Shown here: piece by piece, positions 7,896 through 15,970 of the stretch
Layout of the letters: each line of letters starts with the position of its first letter
Position numbering within the stretch: position 1 is the stretch's first letter
Source: CAYONZ01 sp964405465
GTDB taxonomy: Bacteria > Bdellovibrionota > Bdellovibrionia > Bdellovibrionales > JAMPXM01
Direction of reading: 5' to 3'
Length of the DNA stretch: 64,000 nt
NCBI GenBank assembly: GCA_964405465.1
Contig: CAYONZ010000019.1
Span: 1-64,000 of the forward strand
Notes under the pieces: model-generated
Seen by the model: only the letters and a program-made list of their open reading frames with translations
What the model was told of the DNA's origin: nothing
Database searches by the model: none
Translations under genes and position numbers: made by a program

Positions 7896-9842
7896 CTATT
7901 CAAATCTCAAGGCATCGATTGGATTCAACATCGAAGCTTTTTTAGCCGGATAAACTCCAAAGACAATTCCAATAAAGGCTGAAAAGAAAAAGCTCAAAAA
8001 GATCGATCCGATTGAAATAGAAGTTGTCCATCCCATGACACCCGTCAAAACAACTGTCATCAACCAACCCAGTATGATCCCGAAGACTCCACCCACCAAA
8101 CTTACAACCACCGACTCTGACAAAAACTGCGCAAGAATATCCATACGCCTTGCACCCATTGCCTTTCTTAGTCCAATTTCGCGAGTCCGCTCGGTGACTG
8201 AAACAAGCATGATATTCATAATACCAATTCCACCCACCAAAAGTGAGATGGCCGCGATTGAAGCGAGGAGATAGGACATTGTTTGACTCGATTGTTGAAT
8301 CGCCTCTTGAATGTCAGCAAGGCTGCGAACCTGAAAAGCCTCACTACCTTTTGAAAGCGGAATTTTGTGTTGGTCTGCCATCACAGCAAGAATACTCTCT
8401 TGTGCGAGATCCATCTGTTCACGCGAATCAATCTCAACTTCAATACTCTCCAAAAACTCACGACCCATTAGCCGCTTCATACCAGTTTGCAGCGGAATCG
8501 TAATCACATCATCTTGGTCACGCATATTGCCGCCACCTTTTTCTGGAAGCACTCCAATCACTTTAAAGATAATGCGATTAATTTTGATCATCTCACCTAT
8601 TCCAGTTCTCTCCGCGAATAGTTCCCTCCGAACCGTTTCGCCAATGACCGCGACACGGGCGCGCTGTTGGTCCTCGATGTCGTTAAAGAAACGTCCATAT
8701 ACTGGCTCAGAATTATGCATGCGTCCCCAGCTTGACGAAGTCGCCTGTACGACTGTCGACCAGTTTTTATTGGCAGCTGTCACTTGAAATCGCCCATTCA
8801 CCGACCCAGAAATATCTTTTACCGAGGCCACCTTTTGCTTTAACAGATCAATATCTTCATATGAGATTCGATTGGCCGCACCAGACTCCTGGGTCACTCC
8901 AGCCACTCGAACTGCACCAGCACGTATCGTTAAAAGATTCGACCCTAGAGCCGAGAGTTGGTCCTCGATCGATTTTTGTGCGCCCTGACCGATAGCCAGC
9001 ATTGCCACTACCGCTGCGACACCAATCAAAATTCCTAACATCGACAATGCCGTGCGAATTTTGTTGGCTACTAATGTTCGGTAACCTTGCTCGAAATAAT
9101 CAAAAAAATCTCGCCAATTTCTTTGATATCGACCGGCATGAACTCTTGTTTTGCCGCTTGCTAAGGGAGCCTCACGCACTCGTGTATCCGATTGAATCAA
9201 GCCATCCCGAACTCTGATGATTCGCTGAGCTTCTTTGGCGACGTCCTCTTCGTGCGTCACAATCAGTACGGTGATACCTTCTTCGTTTAATTTTCTGAGG
9301 GAAGCGAGAATTTCTTTTTGGCTTTGGGAATCAAGATTGCCTGTCGGTTCATCGGCGAGAATCATTCGAGGCTGATTTACCAACGAACGAGCAATCGCCA
9401 CTCGCTGCTGCTGCCCACCTGACAACTCATTCGGACGATGATCAATTCGATGCGAAAGACCCACTTGACCTAAAAGCTCAGCAGCCCAATTTTCGCCAAA
9501 ATCTTTTTGCGAGTACAAAAGTGGCATCCGAACATTGTCTTGTGCCGACATTCGAGGCAAAAGATTGAATTGCTGAAAGATAAAACCAATCTCCTCACGT
9601 CGTAATACCGAAAGTTCATCTTCACTTAAGAATGCCGTTTCTTTTTCGTTGAATTTATAAGATCCACTTGAGGGGACGTCGAGCAATCCCAAAATATTCA
9701 TCAACGTAGATTTGCCTGAGCCCGATGGCCCCATAATCGCTACATATTCGCCATCGTTGATCTCCAGTGAAATTCCCTTTAACACTTCGAGATCAAGGTC
9801 ACCCATTTTGTATGCTTTGCGAATATTGGAGATTTGAATCAT
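7896..9842 (-). CDS. macB: MacB-like ABC transporter, fused ATPase and permease
   Basis: A 648-residue protein with the MacB plan. The N-terminal ATPase domain has Walker A GPSGSGKST (residues 39-46 region), signature LSGGQQQRVAIARSL (140-154) and Walker B ILADEPTGNLD. Then follow a membrane helix near 265-290, a large periplasmic region, and three C-terminal helices with the conserved RTREIGLRKAMGAR. Members drive export of macrolides, peptides or lipoproteins from the periplasm through a TolC channel. It is the last gene of a tolC-macA-macB operon, seven bases after macA. The substrate cannot be predicted. Length matches E. coli MacB (648). Confidence 0.93.
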   Translation of the reverse strand: MIQISNIRKAYKMGDLDLEVLKGISLEINDGEYVAIMGPSGSGKSTLMNILGLLDVPSSGSYKFNEKETAFLSEDELSVLRREEIGFIFQQFNLLPRMSAQDNVRMPLLYSQKDFGENWAAELLGQVGLSHRIDHRPNELSGGQQQRVAIARSLVNQPRMILADEPTGNLDSQSQKEILASLRKLNEEGITVLIVTHEEDVAKEAQRIIRVRDGLIQSDTRVREAPLASGKTRVHAGRYQRNWRDFFDYFEQGYRTLVANKIRTALSMLGILIGVAAVVAMLAIGQGAQKSIEDQLSALGSNLLTIRAGAVRVAGVTQESGAANRISYEDIDLLKQKVASVKDISGSVNGRFQVTAANKNWSTVVQATSSSWGRMHNSEPVYGRFFNDIEDQQRARVAVIGETVRRELFAERTGIGEMIKINRIIFKVIGVLPEKGGGNMRDQDDVITIPLQTGMKRLMGREFLESIEVEIDSREQMDLAQESILAVMADQHKIPLSKGSEAFQVRSLADIQEAIQQSSQTMSYLLASIAAISLLVGGIGIMNIMLVSVTERTREIGLRKAMGARRMDILAQFLSESVVVSLVGGVFGIILGWLMTVVLTGVMGWTTSISIGSIFLSFFFSAFIGIVFGVYPAKKASMLNPIDALRFE

Positions 9843-9848
9843 CGTGGC

Positions 9849-10829
9849 TTACCGTGGCCCGAATCCGGCAGAACCAGATTTTGGTTTCGTTGAGCTCGGC
9901 CCAAATGGATTATTGGCTTTCTTCTCTTTATTGTAGCTAAACTGCAGAGCAATGGTTTCACCTTCTTTTAGCCCGGATTTGATCTCTGTTTTGATACCAT
10001 CAGACACTCCAAGAGTGATATCACGATCAACCAGTTTCATTGCTGACTCTTTGACCTTGGTGTAAGGCAAGCCATTACGGTATCGAATAAACTCTGTTGG
10101 AATCGTAAGAACATCGTTTTTTGTATCCACAAAAAAACTTACGTTGCTAGTCATTCCACTTCTCATAAAATTTGGCGTACGCATAGGTCGAATCGAAACA
10201 GTGTAGGTCGTCACATTGCTAATGGTTTTAGCTTCGAAGGCAATGCGCTCTACTTTTGCATCAATGACTTCGTTTGGATAGGCATCTAGCCGTGCTTCAA
10301 CTTTTTGGCCAATTTTAATTTGTGCCAAATCAGATTCATCGACTGGCCCCTTGATTGTCAGGCGATTCGACATAACATAGACAACATCGTTATATGAAAC
10401 CGTTTGTCCATTCTCAATATTTTTTAAAATGATAGTTCCTGAGATCGGCGCAACAATGGGCATTGGTGGATAAATTTTATCCCAGCGCGCAACCTCGGCA
10501 GGGCCCTCCGCTCGAGCCGCATCAATCAACGCGGCTCGATCAGAAGAACTCATCCAAGCCACGACTTGCCCTTGCTTAACATAATCTCCTTCTTGCGAAA
10601 TAACTGAATCAATTCGACCATAAACTGATGGTTTGATTTCGACACGACTTTCAGGCTGCACGGTACCTGTGGTCAAAACTGTAACTGTAATCGATGACCG
10701 CCCAACCTTATGTTCTTTGTTGATCTCTACGGTGCTTTCTTTATCAAAATGCCTCTTCAAAAAAAAGCTGAGTGCCAAGACGATAAGAACTGCAACTCCA
10801 ATGATTATTTTTTTATATTTCATTCCCAT
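9849..10829 (-). CDS. macA: MacA-like periplasmic adaptor (membrane fusion protein)
   Basis: A 326-residue adaptor anchored by one N-terminal membrane helix (about residues 5-24). The first half of a lipoyl-like domain, PSVYGRIDSVISQEGDYVKQ, is separated from the second half, PIVAPISGTIILKNIENG, by only about 25-30 residues. In E. coli MacA this separation is a long alpha-helical hairpin that reaches TolC; here it is nearly absent. A beta-barrel and membrane-proximal region follow, and the tail is Gly/Pro/Ser-rich. The gene overlaps the end of tolC; the third codon is an ATG in an ATGA overlap (10823), an alternative start. Role: bridging the MacB-like pump and outer-membrane channel. Confidence 0.88.
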   Translation of the reverse strand: MGMKYKKIIIGVAVLIVLALSFFLKRHFDKESTVEINKEHKVGRSSITVTVLTTGTVQPESRVEIKPSVYGRIDSVISQEGDYVKQGQVVAWMSSSDRAALIDAARAEGPAEVARWDKIYPPMPIVAPISGTIILKNIENGQTVSYNDVVYVMSNRLTIKGPVDESDLAQIKIGQKVEARLDAYPNEVIDAKVERIAFEAKTISNVTTYTVSIRPMRTPNFMRSGMTSNVSFFVDTKNDVLTIPTEFIRYRNGLPYTKVKESAMKLVDRDITLGVSDGIKTEIKSGLKEGETIALQFSYNKEKKANNPFGPSSTKPKSGSAGFGPR

Positions 10830-12142
10830 GCGCCTTTTCCTAAAATTTTCTCTAAATTGGCTTCACTGTTACGTAAGTCTAGATGGCTAGAAAGAATAGA
10901 TTTTTGATGCTGAATTCTCTCACTCTCAACCTGATCCCAGTCATCAAAAGACAAAATACCATTCACGTATTTCTTCTCTGCAATTTCAGCACGCAACTGA
11001 GCCGCATCTCGAAATTTTTCTTCAAGACCAATCTTTTCAATTGCGAGTCGCAACTCAGATCGTCTTTGCTGTAATGTCGACAAAATCGAAAGTGACTTCG
11101 AACTAAGATCATACTGTGCGCTCAAGCTTTTTGATTTCGCGATCTGCAACTGAGTCGAATCTTTGAAACCATTAAAGAGCGACCAGGTCAAGGTAACCCC
11201 CACGGTCCAGCGCGTCCCTTGAGGAAAAAAGAACTCATCAGTTTTACCAACGTTAGCACTCAGATCAAGCGAAGGGTAAAATCCGGACCTGGCAGACCCC
11301 ACACCTGCCATAGCCGACTTCTCTTCGGCGATGGCTTGTTTGTACTCTGACGTTTCTGTCACAAGCCCCTCAAGCTGACTCAGACTGGGAATCTCAAACT
11401 TCGGAACGTCACCAGTCCACGAAATATCACGTGTGGTGTTGAGACCTAATAGAGTTTTGATTTGCATTCTGGCCAAGGCCAAATTCTCTTGAGCCGAAAG
11501 CAATTCAAATTTTGCCTGAAGCAAGTAGGCTTCGGCTTGTTGCAAAGATCCGAGATGTTCTGCTCCGCCTTTAAATCGAATCATAACGTTTTTGATATTC
11601 GCCTTACGTTGCTCAAGAATCTTCTCACTTAAGAAAACTAACTCATTTGAATAAATCCAATTGGCTATCGTTTGCTTGAGAGTGGCGGTCAATCGAGCAC
11701 TGACTTGTCGAAGATTCTCTTTAGCGACCAAAATACTTTGTTGAGCTTGCTCAAGCTTGTAGCGATCGCCAAATCCTGAAAAAATATTTTGACTCAACTC
11801 GAATTGCGCAAGGTATGTTGTGGCAGGCTCATCATAGGTCGGTCGCATCATGCGTTCTCGACCCATGCTTAACGAAAGCGAAGGAAGATATCCGGCATGT
11901 GCCGCTTGTTCTTGAAGTTGCGACTGTTTCAATGACTCCATCGCACCACGAAGTTCAGGGTTCGATTGGGCCATTTGATTGACACAACTACTCCAATTCA
12001 ATTCAAGCACGGCACCTTTAGCTGGCAATTCGGCCACGGCAGTAATTCCGAATTGCCCATAGAAAAAAGCACCAGCCATCAGCAAAAAATTGAAACATAA
12101 ACATTGACGGTCAAAATGCGCTGGACCAACTTTGAAACTCAT
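10820..12142 (-). CDS. TolC-family outer-membrane channel protein
   Basis: A 440-residue protein, first gene of the export operon. A signal peptide is likely in the first 45 residues (hydrophobic stretch CFNFLLMAGAFFYG). Two similar halves rich in long amphipathic helices with Gln, Ala and Leu (for example QAQQSILVAKENLRQV, then KSLSILSTLQQRRSELRL) are typical of outer-membrane efflux proteins, trimers forming a beta-barrel and periplasmic tunnel. AAHAGYLPSLSLSMG and SARSGFYPSLDLSANVG are the paired strand-entry motifs of the family. AAGGGG lies four bases before the ATG. Function: outer-membrane exit duct for the MacAB-like pump, possibly shared with other exporters. Confidence 0.9.
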   Translation of the reverse strand: MSFKVGPAHFDRQCLCFNFLLMAGAFFYGQFGITAVAELPAKGAVLELNWSSCVNQMAQSNPELRGAMESLKQSQLQEQAAHAGYLPSLSLSMGRERMMRPTYDEPATTYLAQFELSQNIFSGFGDRYKLEQAQQSILVAKENLRQVSARLTATLKQTIANWIYSNELVFLSEKILEQRKANIKNVMIRFKGGAEHLGSLQQAEAYLLQAKFELLSAQENLALARMQIKTLLGLNTTRDISWTGDVPKFEIPSLSQLEGLVTETSEYKQAIAEEKSAMAGVGSARSGFYPSLDLSANVGKTDEFFFPQGTRWTVGVTLTWSLFNGFKDSTQLQIAKSKSLSAQYDLSSKSLSILSTLQQRRSELRLAIEKIGLEEKFRDAAQLRAEIAEKKYVNGILSFDDWDQVESERIQHQKSILSSHLDLRNSEANLEKILGKGAWE

Positions 12143-12203
12143 AAAACCCCTTATGCAGAAACTCTTATATAGTCTCTATCTGAACTTGGGAACTAAAGAT
12201 TGA

Positions 12204-12271
12204 ACTGTCTAATTTGTGAACAGGTGATTTTTTCGATGGTACGCGCCTAAGTAATCCTTACTGTCTAATTT
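12204..12271. repeat. 12-bp direct repeats in a divergent promoter region
   Basis: ACTGTCTAATTT occurs at 12204-12215 and at 12260-12271, 56 bases apart, inside the 200-base divergent gap between the tolC operon and the YiiX-like gene. Paired sites in such a place could bind a regulator; AT-rich chance repeats are the alternative. Confidence 0.45.
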
Positions 12272-12342
12272 AATAACATACCCTAAGGCTTGGAGAATTC
12301 TGCTAGAGTCTTTGCCTTACTATCCAAGGCTAAGGAGATAAT

Positions 12343-13926
12343 ATGATTTTTGCGAATCACACGCGAGTTCAACGACTTTTCCAAATACAGGAACCAAAGA
12401 AAGCCACAAGAAGGCAAAGAGGAGTTCAAGTTCTTTTACAAGTACTTGTCTTTAGCTGCTTACTTGCCCCTCCATCACTCTCGATCGCATCATTATCCAC
12501 CAAGAAACCAATTTACCAACCAGATATCGAGATCACAAAGTTCTCGCAACTCATTGACTCTCCTGAGTTCAATATCAACACCTGCGCAAAACATCTCGAG
12601 GGATATTACAAAGGTCTCTATTCACTGAATGTCACAGACGTCGATACGAAGAATCTTTCGCCCGATACAGTGCGATCTCTTTGGAATGTTCGACAAAAGC
12701 TTCGGGATCGTCTGGCACAACTTTACTCGGCAAATCAGTCTTTACCCGAGGACTGCATTGAAGGAGGACGAAAAATTTTTAGAGCAGGAAGGGCACTTGA
12801 GGATTTCATAGGAGAAATGACCTTGCAGAATTCACCCAAAAACGGATTCCCAGAAATCACTCGTGTGTTTACCGGACCTACCCCCTCACTTTTAATCAAT
12901 CCACAATTCGCATCAGCTGATCTTCAGAGTGGTGATGTGTTAATGAGTCGGGGGGCAGCTCCTGTCAGTGCCACCATTGCAAGGATCACCGATCAAGATT
13001 CGCAGTTTAGCCATGTCGCCATGATCTATATCGATCCAAATAAAAAAATTTGGACTATTGAAGCTCATATCGAAATTGGGGTCGTTGTTGCACCTCTCGA
13101 AAAATACTTAAGCGATAAAAAAACTCGATCTGTCATTTATCGATATAAAGACGCAAACCTCGCGAGTAAGGCCGCGAAAGCCATATATGATGTTGTCAAT
13201 AACGCCGAAAAGAGCGGCCATCGACTCAAGTATGATTTTGCTATGGAAAAATCAAAACACAATCGGGTTTTTTGTGCGGAGGTTGTCTCTTGGGCATTTG
13301 AAATGGCCTCAAATGGGAGAGTGTCTCTACCTCTTTTTCAATCAACAATGAAAATGAACAATCGGCGTTTCTTTGACTCCCTCGGCATTTCAACCCAAGA
13401 AACATTTGCACCGGTCGATATGGAGATGGATTTCCGATTTGGTGTGGTTGCTGAATGGCGAGATTACCAGAGAATGACCTTGATGCGACAACATGATTCC
13501 ATCATGACATCGATTTTTTCTTGGATGGAAAATGGCGATTACGCCTTTGATGTTGATCTGTCCCACCAAAGTTTGGCCCTTGTTGCCTGGTCACTTCGTC
13601 ACACCCCTGTACTTGCACTTCTTGTTAGAAACAAACTTCCAACCAATATGTCGATGTCCACCATCGCCACAATGAGCACTCTGGATCAAACATTCAATGC
13701 CATCTTGGCAGCGTTGCAAAATGCCAATAAGAATTTTCGAGTTAAATATGACTACCCCATGACATTTAAGGAAAATATGAGGTATCTCGAAAAACTTCGT
13801 TCGTGGGATTTTGGCCTCTATTTAAATTTTCAGAATTGGCAGAAAGATCTAAACGCTGGCATTTTTAGTCGTCCACAAAAACCGGTGTTTCATTTGCAAC
13901 TTCATCCGTTTATCCAACAGGACTAA
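12343..13926 (+). CDS. Exported YiiX/YebB-like permuted NlpC/P60 cysteine hydrolase
   Basis: A 527-residue protein with a basic start and a hydrophobic segment at about residues 28-48, a probable signal peptide with a long n-region. The central region matches the YiiX/YebB permuted papain-like fold: LQSGDVLMSRG (about 194-204), the catalytic His in QFSHVAMIYID (His 224), and the Cys in VFCAEVVSWAFE (Cys 311). Such enzymes are amidases or lipid/peptide hydrolases; natural substrates are mostly unknown. About 140 residues before the core and 160 after it have no match I recognise, making it much longer than YiiX (about 200). AAGGAGATAAT precedes the ATG. Periplasmic or secreted location is likely. 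Confidence 0.75.
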   Translation: MIFANHTRVQRLFQIQEPKKATRRQRGVQVLLQVLVFSCLLAPPSLSIASLSTKKPIYQPDIEITKFSQLIDSPEFNINTCAKHLEGYYKGLYSLNVTDVDTKNLSPDTVRSLWNVRQKLRDRLAQLYSANQSLPEDCIEGGRKIFRAGRALEDFIGEMTLQNSPKNGFPEITRVFTGPTPSLLINPQFASADLQSGDVLMSRGAAPVSATIARITDQDSQFSHVAMIYIDPNKKIWTIEAHIEIGVVVAPLEKYLSDKKTRSVIYRYKDANLASKAAKAIYDVVNNAEKSGHRLKYDFAMEKSKHNRVFCAEVVSWAFEMASNGRVSLPLFQSTMKMNNRRFFDSLGISTQETFAPVDMEMDFRFGVVAEWRDYQRMTLMRQHDSIMTSIFSWMENGDYAFDVDLSHQSLALVAWSLRHTPVLALLVRNKLPTNMSMSTIATMSTLDQTFNAILAALQNANKNFRVKYDYPMTFKENMRYLEKLRSWDFGLYLNFQNWQKDLNAGIFSRPQKPVFHLQLHPFIQQD

Positions 13927-13963
13927 CGGCCAGCTCAGCGCTCTTAGATTTTTCAAAACATTG

Positions 13964-14001
13964 CTCCTGCTCTTTTTTTCTTGAAGAATAAAGAGCAGGA
14001 G
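13964..14001 (+). promoter_or_regulatory. 12-bp perfect inverted repeat masking a ribosome binding site
   Basis: CTCCTGCTCTTT (13964-13975) is perfectly complementary to AAAGAGCAGGAG (13990-14001) with a 14-base loop. The 3' arm holds all but the last G of the Shine-Dalgarno AGGAGG (13997-14002) for the ATG at 14008. No T run follows on either strand, which argues against an intrinsic terminator. Confidence 0.7.
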
Positions 14002-14007
14002 GAATTT

Positions 14008-14712
14008 ATGTTTAAATCAATTCTGCCAATCACTGTGTTATTAGTTTTGCTAGGAACCAATTCGGCTCTTGCCCGAGGAGCAGCGGCAATGGGCAGCCAA
14101 TCCATCGGCCTCGGCGCAATTCTCACCACACCATCACAAGACGATCTTGATTCCCACATCAGTACGATCAATTCAACTCAATCGACATCTATTTCTAAAT
14201 TCGGAACAGGATATGAGTTTTACGCCAACTACTCCTACCGGTTTTCTGGAACAATGTTTGAACTTCAATTCAGACCTTCGTATTTCATGCAAAGCACCTC
14301 AGGGAACAGCTACAATTACTCACTTGCCGCAGTGACATTCTTCCCCTTGTTGAGAGTTTACCCTCTGGAGAATCAGTATATACATTTCTATATGCAGGCT
14401 GGTGTTGGTTATGGCCGCTTAAGCGGAAAGCTGAATCAGCCTTCAGCAAGTGTTGATTTTGCTGGAGACGCATTTGGAGCGCTCGCTGGTCTCGGTGCTC
14501 AATTTTGCGCTGATGTTCACTGTTTTTCAGTGGAAGGTAATTTACGATATTTACCTATTGTTCGCAGTATCGCAGGAAGTGTCTCTGGTACTCCGGTTGG
14601 GTTTTCTGGTTCAACACCAACTGGCGATCAGGAACTCGAGTATAACAACTCAGATCTCAAAACAACACTCTCTGGTATTCAAGGGGTGATCGGCTATTCA
14701 TATATGTTTTAA
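14008..14712 (+). CDS. Predicted outer-membrane beta-barrel protein, unknown function
   Basis: A 234-residue exported protein. The ATG at 14008 is fixed by AGGAGG five bases before it and by the signal peptide MFKSILPITVLLVLLGTNSA with probable cleavage after ALA; a TTG at 13981 in the same frame lies inside the leader hairpin and is rejected as start. The mature part alternates aromatic and polar residues (YEFYANYSYRFSG, YIHFYMQAGVGYG) and ends YSYMF, with a terminal Phe as in BAM substrates. It has two Cys in the segment AQFCADVHCFSV that could form a disulfide. No named family recognised. It lies 81 bases after the YiiX-like gene and may be read from the same transcript. Confidence 0.72.
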   Translation: MFKSILPITVLLVLLGTNSALARGAAAMGSQSIGLGAILTTPSQDDLDSHISTINSTQSTSISKFGTGYEFYANYSYRFSGTMFELQFRPSYFMQSTSGNSYNYSLAAVTFFPLLRVYPLENQYIHFYMQAGVGYGRLSGKLNQPSASVDFAGDAFGALAGLGAQFCADVHCFSVEGNLRYLPIVRSIAGSVSGTPVGFSGSTPTGDQELEYNNSDLKTTLSGIQGVIGYSYMF

Positions 14713-14745
14713 ATGGCTTTCGCTCCAGAGATGGGCTTCCAGCAA

Positions 14746-15621
14746 CTAAAAAAACAACGAGGCTCCGAGACCCGCACCGACATCTTTATCATGCACTTCA
14801 CTTGTGCCACTGGCAGGAGTGAAGGTGCGGTCAATAACATAGGAATAAGCTTCCAGGTGTAGAACCAAAAGATCCAAAAATGCTCCATACTTTATTTTTT
14901 GCATTTGAAATTTTCCACTGAGTTCATCACTACCTGCTGGAATCACCGAAAAATATTCGGCCTTACCTCCTAAAAAGGGCAACAGATATAACTTTGCCTC
15001 TGCCCCCCAATATGAACTCTTTAGTATTCTTTCGGTAAGATCCGTTGACCATAAGCCTCTTTCGTTCCATTCAAAATATCCAGCCTTCAAAATCAATCCA
15101 GTATCTTGGGAACTTCGCCCGAATGGCCGAAACAAAATTCCATAGGCTTTTTCTTTGTTCGACCACTCCGTCTGGGACTGACCGATTTCGGATGTAAAAG
15201 TGGAAGAAACCGAGGAGACAAATTCTACGCCGAGATCCACATTGATGAGTTTCGTCTTGTTGCCTACCGAAATAAAATCATTCAAAAGCAGCTGTAACCT
15301 CGCGCTTTGCTGCGACAAATCTCCAAGGGTGACACCGTCACGAGCGAGGGTTCCACTATCTCGATAATAGGCAAGCGTCAGATCGGGAGTGAACCAAAGA
15401 CCTTTTCCAGAAGCGTTTCCCCATTTGCGATCTTGTTCACTAAAGATGCGTTTTTGATCTCGAACCCAGCTTAATATATCAAAACGCTCTTGCGACCTCT
15501 TTGCATATTTCTCGCCGAAACTGGAGGCCCACCCACCATCCTTACTTCCAGCACGTGATTGAGAAAATCCACTCACGGACCAAATCAAAATAAATATTGA
15601 AGGAAGAATCTTATTTTGCAT
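14746..15621 (-). CDS. Predicted exported outer-membrane barrel protein, unknown function
   Basis: A 291-residue protein with a short clean signal peptide (hydrophobic ILPSIFILIWSVSGF, likely cleavage near SRA). The mature chain has many alternating strands (for example LWFTPDLTLAYYRDSG, GAFLDLLVLHLEAYSYV) and ends SLFF, a barrel-like C-terminus. The early part contains a basic helical stretch, KYAKRSQERFDILSW. I recognise no specific family. It converges on the barrel gene at 14008-14712 with 33 bases between stops, and diverges from the glycosyltransferase gene. Confidence 0.65.
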   Translation of the reverse strand: MQNKILPSIFILIWSVSGFSQSRAGSKDGGWASSFGEKYAKRSQERFDILSWVRDQKRIFSEQDRKWGNASGKGLWFTPDLTLAYYRDSGTLARDGVTLGDLSQQSARLQLLLNDFISVGNKTKLINVDLGVEFVSSVSSTFTSEIGQSQTEWSNKEKAYGILFRPFGRSSQDTGLILKAGYFEWNERGLWSTDLTERILKSSYWGAEAKLYLLPFLGGKAEYFSVIPAGSDELSGKFQMQKIKYGAFLDLLVLHLEAYSYVIDRTFTPASGTSEVHDKDVGAGLGASLFF

Positions 15622-15970
15622 AATGACTCATCTTCTCAGTATGTAGGTCGTCCCGCCAAACAACACCAGAGCAAAGTCTGACTTCTAGTCTTAGGGCTCG
15701 TTGCTCGGTTCATCTGGGTAGCCGGTCAAATACCGCAAAAAAAAGCGGAGATTGCATTTGTCCCCCCACGAATTGATAGACATGGCCTCAAAAAATGCAA
15801 AATTGTCTCCAATTTGTTACAGATGTCAAAAACCTAAACAGTCCAACTCCATCAGACCAGACAGGATCGTGGCTTAAAAAATGAACTCTACACCTAGAGA
15901 GAAGAACTTGGCAGATTTCGAATTCATCCCTGAGCTCCTGCGGTCACCCCAACGTCAACGAGGAGGCAAA
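15622..15970. other. Divergent intergenic region before the exported glycosyltransferase
   Basis: This gap of 349 bases must hold promoters for two divergent genes. The frame of the glycosyltransferase is open from an ATG at 15881, but the signal peptide and ribosome binding site place its start at 15971. A small element is CCGC-A8-GCGG at 15733-15748. I see no RNA gene or clear operator. Confidence 0.45.

Noticed and set aside
13964..14001. The leader hairpin as an intrinsic terminator of the YiiX-like gene
   Set aside because: No T tract follows the stem on either strand, and the 3' arm lies in the ribosome binding site.
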